The notes under the pieces: generated by a model
The model's database searches: none
Seen by the model: the letters and a program-made list of their open reading frames with translations, nothing else
What the model was told of the DNA's origin: nothing
Assembly: GCA_009837395.1 (NCBI GenBank)
Contig: VXTP01000016.1
Span: forward strand, 96,419 to 132,530
Origin: Gemmatimonadota bacterium
GTDB taxonomy: Bacteria; JAAXHH01
Direction: 5' to 3'
DNA: 36,112 nucleotides
Translations under genes and position numbers: made by a program
Part shown: piece by piece, positions 32,580 to 36,112 of the stretch
How the letters are laid out: each line of letters begins with the position of its first letter
Numbering within the stretch: the stretch's first letter is position 1

Positions 32580-33539
32580 ATGCTGATCAACCTGGAAGAA
32601 ATCGAACAGGCGAGAAGGGAACTACCGCCGGAGGTCGTATATACACCCGTCCTGCATTCAGTTGCGATTTCCGATCAGACCGGCGCGGACGTCTGGCTGA
32701 AGGCGGAAAACCTCCAGGTGACGGGCTCTTACAAGACGCGCGCGGCCTATACCATCCTGAACCGTCTTTCCGCGGACCAAAAGAGGAAGGGCGCCGCCAT
32801 TTCGTCCTCCGGGAATTTCGCGACGGCCTTCGCCTACATGGGCACGCTGCTCGGGATTCCGACGGCGATCGTGATGATGGAAAAGACCTCGCCCTACAAG
32901 GTGCAGCGCACGATAGAATTCGGCGCCGAAGCGGTGCTGTGCGAAAACCACAACCAGGCGAGGTGGGACACGCTGGACCGGCTGGGCCGGGAACGGGGCA
33001 TCACCGCGATCAACACCTGGGAAGACGCGAACGTCATACGGGGCCATGGCAGCATCGGCGCCGAGATCATGGAGCAGGCGCCGGACCTGGACGCCGTGAT
33101 CGTCCCCGTGAGCAGCGGAGGCCTGATCGGCGGCATCGCCACGGCCGTGAAGACGTTAAATCCCGCGGTGAAGGTGATCGGGGTGCAACCCGAAGGGTCG
33201 CAGGCGGTTTACCAGTCTTTTCTGAATAAGGAGATCTGCGAGGTGCCGGAACCGGACACGGTGTGCGATTCACTCGTGGCGCCCCGGCCGGGCGACCTCA
33301 CCTTCGAACACGTCATGGCCTACGTGGACGAGATGGTCCTCGTATCGGATGAACAGGCGATCGATGCGGTGAAGTACCTGGTGGGGACGACAAAACTCGT
33401 GGTCGAGCCGGGAGGCGCGGTCGGCGTCGCCGCGCTCCTGAACGGCATCGTTACGCTGGAAGGCAAGAAGGTCGTGGCACTGCTCAGCGGCGGGAACATC
33501 ATGCCCGGGCAACTCGCGGGGTACCTGGGCGCGGCCTGA
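32580..33539 (+). CDS. Threonine/serine dehydratase-family PLP enzyme
   Basis: The 319-residue protein is a fold-type II PLP enzyme. The Schiff-base lysine is K52 in TGSYKTRAA; SSGNFATAFAY binds the substrate carboxylate, and SSGGLIGG is the phosphate loop. It resembles catabolic threonine ammonia-lyase/serine racemase-type enzymes that deaminate Thr or Ser to 2-oxo acids. The C-terminal regulatory ACT domain of biosynthetic IlvA is missing, so a catabolic or racemase role is more likely. The ATG at 32580 has GGAAGGG upstream; the frame extends to GTG 32535 without one. Divergent from the BtuF-like gene. Confidence 0.9.
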   Translation: MLINLEEIEQARRELPPEVVYTPVLHSVAISDQTGADVWLKAENLQVTGSYKTRAAYTILNRLSADQKRKGAAISSSGNFATAFAYMGTLLGIPTAIVMMEKTSPYKVQRTIEFGAEAVLCENHNQARWDTLDRLGRERGITAINTWEDANVIRGHGSIGAEIMEQAPDLDAVIVPVSSGGLIGGIATAVKTLNPAVKVIGVQPEGSQAVYQSFLNKEICEVPEPDTVCDSLVAPRPGDLTFEHVMAYVDEMVLVSDEQAIDAVKYLVGTTKLVVEPGGAVGVAALLNGIVTLEGKKVVALLSGGNIMPGQLAGYLGAA

Positions 33540-33601
33540 CGGGCAGGTCACCGGACGCGGCCTGATGGGCGGCGAGATCCGAAAAGTCAGGTCCGCACCC
33601 G

Positions 33602-33626
33602 GCAAGGGGTCAGGACGACCCCTTGC
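33602..33626. terminator. Perfect hairpin at the convergent 3' ends
   Basis: GCAAGGGGTC (33602-33611) and GACCCCTTGC (33617-33626) form a perfect ten-pair stem with a five-base loop. It covers the last codons and stop of the DUF4097 gene and lies 60 bases after the convergent PLP-enzyme gene. The position and strength suggest a terminator or 3'-end stabiliser for one or both; a T-run is absent on the plus strand, and on the minus strand TTTT occurs only some 15 bases later. Confidence 0.5.
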
Positions 33627-34947
33627 GAATCCGAATATCGCCGCTGCTGGTTTTGAGCCGGATGCGGTTTCCACCACCGTTGATATCGCCGGTGGCTCTG
33701 ATCGTCCTTCGGTTCCCCGTTTCCTCTTTCTGTTCATCCAGATCGAAATCCGAGTCGATTCGATATTCCTCTTCGCGTCCGAACCAGGACCGCTCAAGGC
33801 GGATCTCCGCCTCGAGCGTGGCCGGCAGATCCTCGGGAATCTGTATGGCCAGTTCCCCACCGGACGACTGCAGCAGCCAGTCTTCTTCCAGCGCGCTTAC
33901 GGACGCCCTCATACGCGCTTCGATGTCACCGCCCGAGGTCTTCGCCGTCACGCCGCCGCCCGTCGCGTTGCTGATCGTGATATCACCGCCCGAGGTGCCC
34001 GCCTTCAGGCTTCCTTCAGCGCTGTCGATGGTGACATCGCCACCCGAGGTATGCACATCCACCTCGCCACCGGCGCGCTCGATCGTGATATCTCCGCCCG
34101 AGGTTTTCGCTTTCACCTCTCCCGTGGTATGGCCTATCCTGATATCTCCGCCCGAGGTAATCGCCTCGGTGTTTCCTCCGGCTTGATCGATTTCGATATC
34201 GCCTCCGGATGTCCTCACCGTCACTTCGCCGTCTGTACTGCCGATCGTGATGTCGCCGCCCGAGGTCTTGGCCGACACTTCGCCGGCCGCGTTGCCGATG
34301 GTGACGTCACCGCCGGAGGTGGATGCATCCACCGCGCCCCGGGCGTCCAGGATCTCGATGTCTCCGCCGGAGGTGGACACCTTCGTCTCTATTCCGCCTC
34401 CCTTGACGGTCACGTCTCCACCTGACGTGTGCACCCGGATCACGGCGTCCGAAACGTTGCCGACGTTGACATCGCCGCCCGAGGTGCGGGCAACCACGTC
34501 GCCCCGCAAATCTCCGACATCGATATCGCCGCCCGAGGTCTTGAGGTCCAGGCTGTACGATTCCGGTAACTTGACCTGTATGTCCACCGATACGTCGTTG
34601 GACCCGAAACGCCGATCGCGTTCTATCCGGATGTCTACGTCGTTCTCCCTTCGGGATATATCCACCTCAATGTCCCCGAAGGCGTCGCGTGCGCTGTTTT
34701 CGCTGATTCCCGTCCGGCGTTTTACCACCTCGACGTCCACTTCATCGCTGGACCCGCTTTCGACCCGCACCGAACCGAAGTCGGTATCTACGGTCAACGT
34801 GCCGGCCCCATCCACTGCGTAATTCTGGTGTGTTCTTTCTACGTGACCCATACCTTCGCGCATAAACGTGACCTCCTGTGCGCCGCATGCGTATGACGTG
34901 GCAACGAGCAGACCGACACCGACCAGGTTTAGTAATAGACGCATCAT
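33610..34947 (-). CDS. DUF4097 repeat protein with twelve TSGGD repeats
   Basis: The 445-residue exported protein has a signal peptide (about 1-24), an N-terminal strand-rich domain (TLTVDTDFGSVRVES..., about 45-135) and then twelve repeats starting TSGGD[IV] at residues 137, 155, 174, 192, 210, 228, 246, 264, 282, 300, 318 and 337, a period of 18 (rarely 19). A right-handed beta-helix or similar solenoid is expected, as in DUF4097 putative adhesins. A final domain (380-445) ends in LKTSSGDIRIRKG. Function is unknown; adhesion or a surface scaffold is the usual guess. The start is ATG 34947 (or 34944). The next gene is its paralogue. Confidence 0.9.
   Translation of the reverse strand: MMRLLLNLVGVGLLVATSYACGAQEVTFMREGMGHVERTHQNYAVDGAGTLTVDTDFGSVRVESGSSDEVDVEVVKRRTGISENSARDAFGDIEVDISRRENDVDIRIERDRRFGSNDVSVDIQVKLPESYSLDLKTSGGDIDVGDLRGDVVARTSGGDVNVGNVSDAVIRVHTSGGDVTVKGGGIETKVSTSGGDIEILDARGAVDASTSGGDVTIGNAAGEVSAKTSGGDITIGSTDGEVTVRTSGGDIEIDQAGGNTEAITSGGDIRIGHTTGEVKAKTSGGDITIERAGGEVDVHTSGGDVTIDSAEGSLKAGTSGGDITISNATGGGVTAKTSGGDIEARMRASVSALEEDWLLQSSGGELAIQIPEDLPATLEAEIRLERSWFGREEEYRIDSDFDLDEQKEETGNRRTIRATGDINGGGNRIRLKTSSGDIRIRKGSS
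33924..34539 (-). repeat. 54-bp coding repeats of the first DUF4097 gene
   Basis: The DNA repeats every 54 bases (18 codons), with the core reading GATATCACCGCCCGAGGT or close variants on the plus strand, encoding T-S-G-G-D-I/V. The third base of codons varies between copies, so the protein repeat is under selection and the array is not a recent expansion. Confidence 0.9.
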
Positions 34948-34993
34948 CCCCCCCAATTGTCAAAACAGGCGTTTTGCCATTGCCAGCGGCTTG

Positions 34994-35767
34994 TTACGTT
35001 GAACCGACCCTGACTTTTCCACCCAGCGTCTTGGCCGACGCTTTGCCCGAAACGGCTTCCACGGTGATGTTTCCGCCCATGGTGTAGGCGGTGAGGTCAC
35101 CTTCTGTGCGTCCGACGCGTATGCTTCCACCCATCGTCTGGGCGGACACGTCTCCATTGGCGTCCCCTATATCGATACTGCCGCCCAGGGTCTTGGCGGA
35201 CACGCCCCCTTCGGTCGGGCCGATGCGGATGCTTCCACCCAGGGTCCGGGCGTTCACGTCCCCTTGCGTGGCGCCTATCCGGATGCTTCCGCCTGCCGTC
35301 TTGGCCCTGATCTCGCCGTCCAGGTCCGCGATGACTATGCTTCCGCCTGCCGTCTCGATGTCCAGATCGTAGGTATAGGGCACCTGGACTGTCATCTCGA
35401 TGGACATGCCGTTGCGTCCCAACCATCGCGAATGGTCAACGCGGAGGTGCACGTCGTTGCCCTGCTGTTCCGTGGTTACCTCCACATCTTCGAAGGCGCG
35501 TCGGGCCTCGTCTGCGGTGCCTTCCTTCCGTTGCTTTTCGACAAAGATTTCCACTTTGTCGGTGGTCGCGGTCTCGATCCGAACGGACCCGAAGTCGGCG
35601 TCGATGGTCAGCTCGCCGCCGGGGTCGACCGTGTACGTCGCCGTGGTGCTCTCCACGAATCCCCGTTCAGTTCGCATGATGTCGGTATCCTGTGCATCCT
35701 GCGCGACGGAATTCAGATTTACCGCCATACCAACGCAAGCGACCGCCAGTTTCCAAAACGTATTCAT
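34994..35767 (-). CDS. DUF4097 repeat protein with seven TxGGS repeats
   Basis: The 257-residue paralogue of the preceding protein has a signal peptide (about 1-22), the same N-terminal domain (ELTIDADFGSVRIETATTDKVEIF..., about 50-135) and seven exact 18-residue repeats starting T[ALM]GG[SNK] at 139, 157, 175, 193, 211, 229 and 247. It lacks the C-terminal domain of the larger protein and ends within the seventh repeat (KVRVGST). An exported beta-solenoid is likely; a ligand is unknown. The ATG at 35767 has AGGGA upstream. It lies 46 bases upstream of the larger DUF4097 gene on the same strand, so the two are probably co-transcribed. Confidence 0.9.
   Translation of the reverse strand: MNTFWKLAVACVGMAVNLNSVAQDAQDTDIMRTERGFVESTTATYTVDPGGELTIDADFGSVRIETATTDKVEIFVEKQRKEGTADEARRAFEDVEVTTEQQGNDVHLRVDHSRWLGRNGMSIEMTVQVPYTYDLDIETAGGSIVIADLDGEIRAKTAGGSIRIGATQGDVNARTLGGSIRIGPTEGGVSAKTLGGSIDIGDANGDVSAQTMGGSIRVGRTEGDLTAYTMGGNITVEAVSGKASAKTLGGKVRVGST
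34997..35353 (-). repeat. 54-bp coding repeats of the second DUF4097 gene
   Basis: Seven units of 54 bases encode the TxGGS repeats, without insertions between copies; the seventh is cut short by the stop codon. The consensus differs from the neighbouring gene's TSGGD repeat, so the two arrays have diverged or been homogenised separately. Confidence 0.88.
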
Positions 35768-35906
35768 GGGACCCGATCCCTGGTGTAGTTTGGTGGATGT
35801 TCATCGAGCTGTCGGTTCTGCGATTAAGACTTCGGCGATGTAGAAAAGGTTGCGATGCCGATCGAGGATTCCTTCGACCGTGCTGGCTACGGTGTTACTG
35901 CCTTTG

Positions 35907-36112
35907 TTACCTGTTTGTGATGTTGCCGCTGAGCGTCGAGGTTTTCAGTTCCCCTCGCACATGACTGGTTCTGATGTCTCCACTGGTTGAAGAGAGCGTC
36001 GCATCACCATTCACGGGTCCGATCCTGATATGCCCACTTAAGGATCCGGCGTTCAGATCCCCTTCTACGGTTTCCGTTTCAATATTGCCCGAGGTCGAAG
36101 AGAGCGTCGCGT
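35907..36112 (-). CDS. Third DUF4097-like repeat protein (C-terminal part only)
   Basis: Translating the minus strand from the right edge gives 68 residues of an open frame ending in TAA at 35907-35909. It contains ATLSSTSGNIETETVEGDL, then NAGSLSGHIRIGPVNGD, ATLSSTSGDIRTSHVRGEL and KTSTLSGNITNR, i.e. repeats of about 18 residues with a 36-residue higher period (ATLSSTSG[ND]I alternating with SLSG). This is the same kind of beta-solenoid as the two genes downstream but with its own repeat signature. The N-terminus lies outside the window. It is 139 bases upstream of the second DUF4097 gene, on the same strand. Confidence 0.85.
   Translation of the reverse strand, partial: ATLSSTSGNIETETVEGDLNAGSLSGHIRIGPVNGDATLSSTSGDIRTSHVRGELKTSTLSGNITNR

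Overview
The window is GC-rich bacterial chromosome with tightly packed genes. It looks like an uncultured aerobic Gram-negative bacterium, most plausibly from the FCB / Gemmatimonadota / Latescibacterota neighbourhood. That placement is an inference from three things: an alternative complex III plus caa3 oxidase cluster, outer-membrane-type DUF5916 and DUF4097 proteins, and an aldehyde:ferredoxin oxidoreductase (AOR) operon. There is no rRNA or other marker gene here to prove it. No tRNA, rRNA, IS element, integrase or CRISPR array was seen.

Left block (558-13193, all minus strand) is one respiratory operon, read right to left: actA-actB-actC-actD-actE-actF, a small membrane protein, sco, then coxB-coxA-coxC-coxD. 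Alternative complex III oxidises quinol and passes electrons to a caa3-type (A2-subfamily) cytochrome c oxidase whose subunit II carries its own cytochrome c domain; Sco delivers copper to CuA. Several junctions overlap by 4-11 bases, and coxC, actC and actE use TTG starts. A coiled-coil protein runs off the left edge (1-189).

Middle block (13611-21400) is a patchwork of short units on both strands: a ferredoxin-thioredoxin reductase catalytic chain, a D-2-hydroxyacid dehydrogenase, an exported Cache-domain protein, three SAM methyltransferases (two of them paralogues), an exported rhodanese, a small P-loop kinase and a GYD-domain protein.

The most interesting block is 21770-27468 (plus strand): a four-cluster ferredoxin, two tandem AOR catalytic subunits and an FAD/NAD(P) oxidoreductase. 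This matches the AorABC tungsten enzyme architecture but with two different catalytic subunits. A good sigma70-like promoter and a leader hairpin lie upstream.

Right block (27571-36112) holds an outer-membrane beta-barrel protein, a large DUF5916 barrel protein, a cobalamin-binding-type protein without a signal peptide, a threonine-dehydratase-family PLP enzyme, and three consecutive DUF4097 proteins built from 18-residue repeats (the last cut by the window edge).

A second theme is short tandem repeats. Most intergenic spacers, two signal peptides and one enzyme loop contain 2-7 copies of unrelated units of 9-27 bp, each locally unique.
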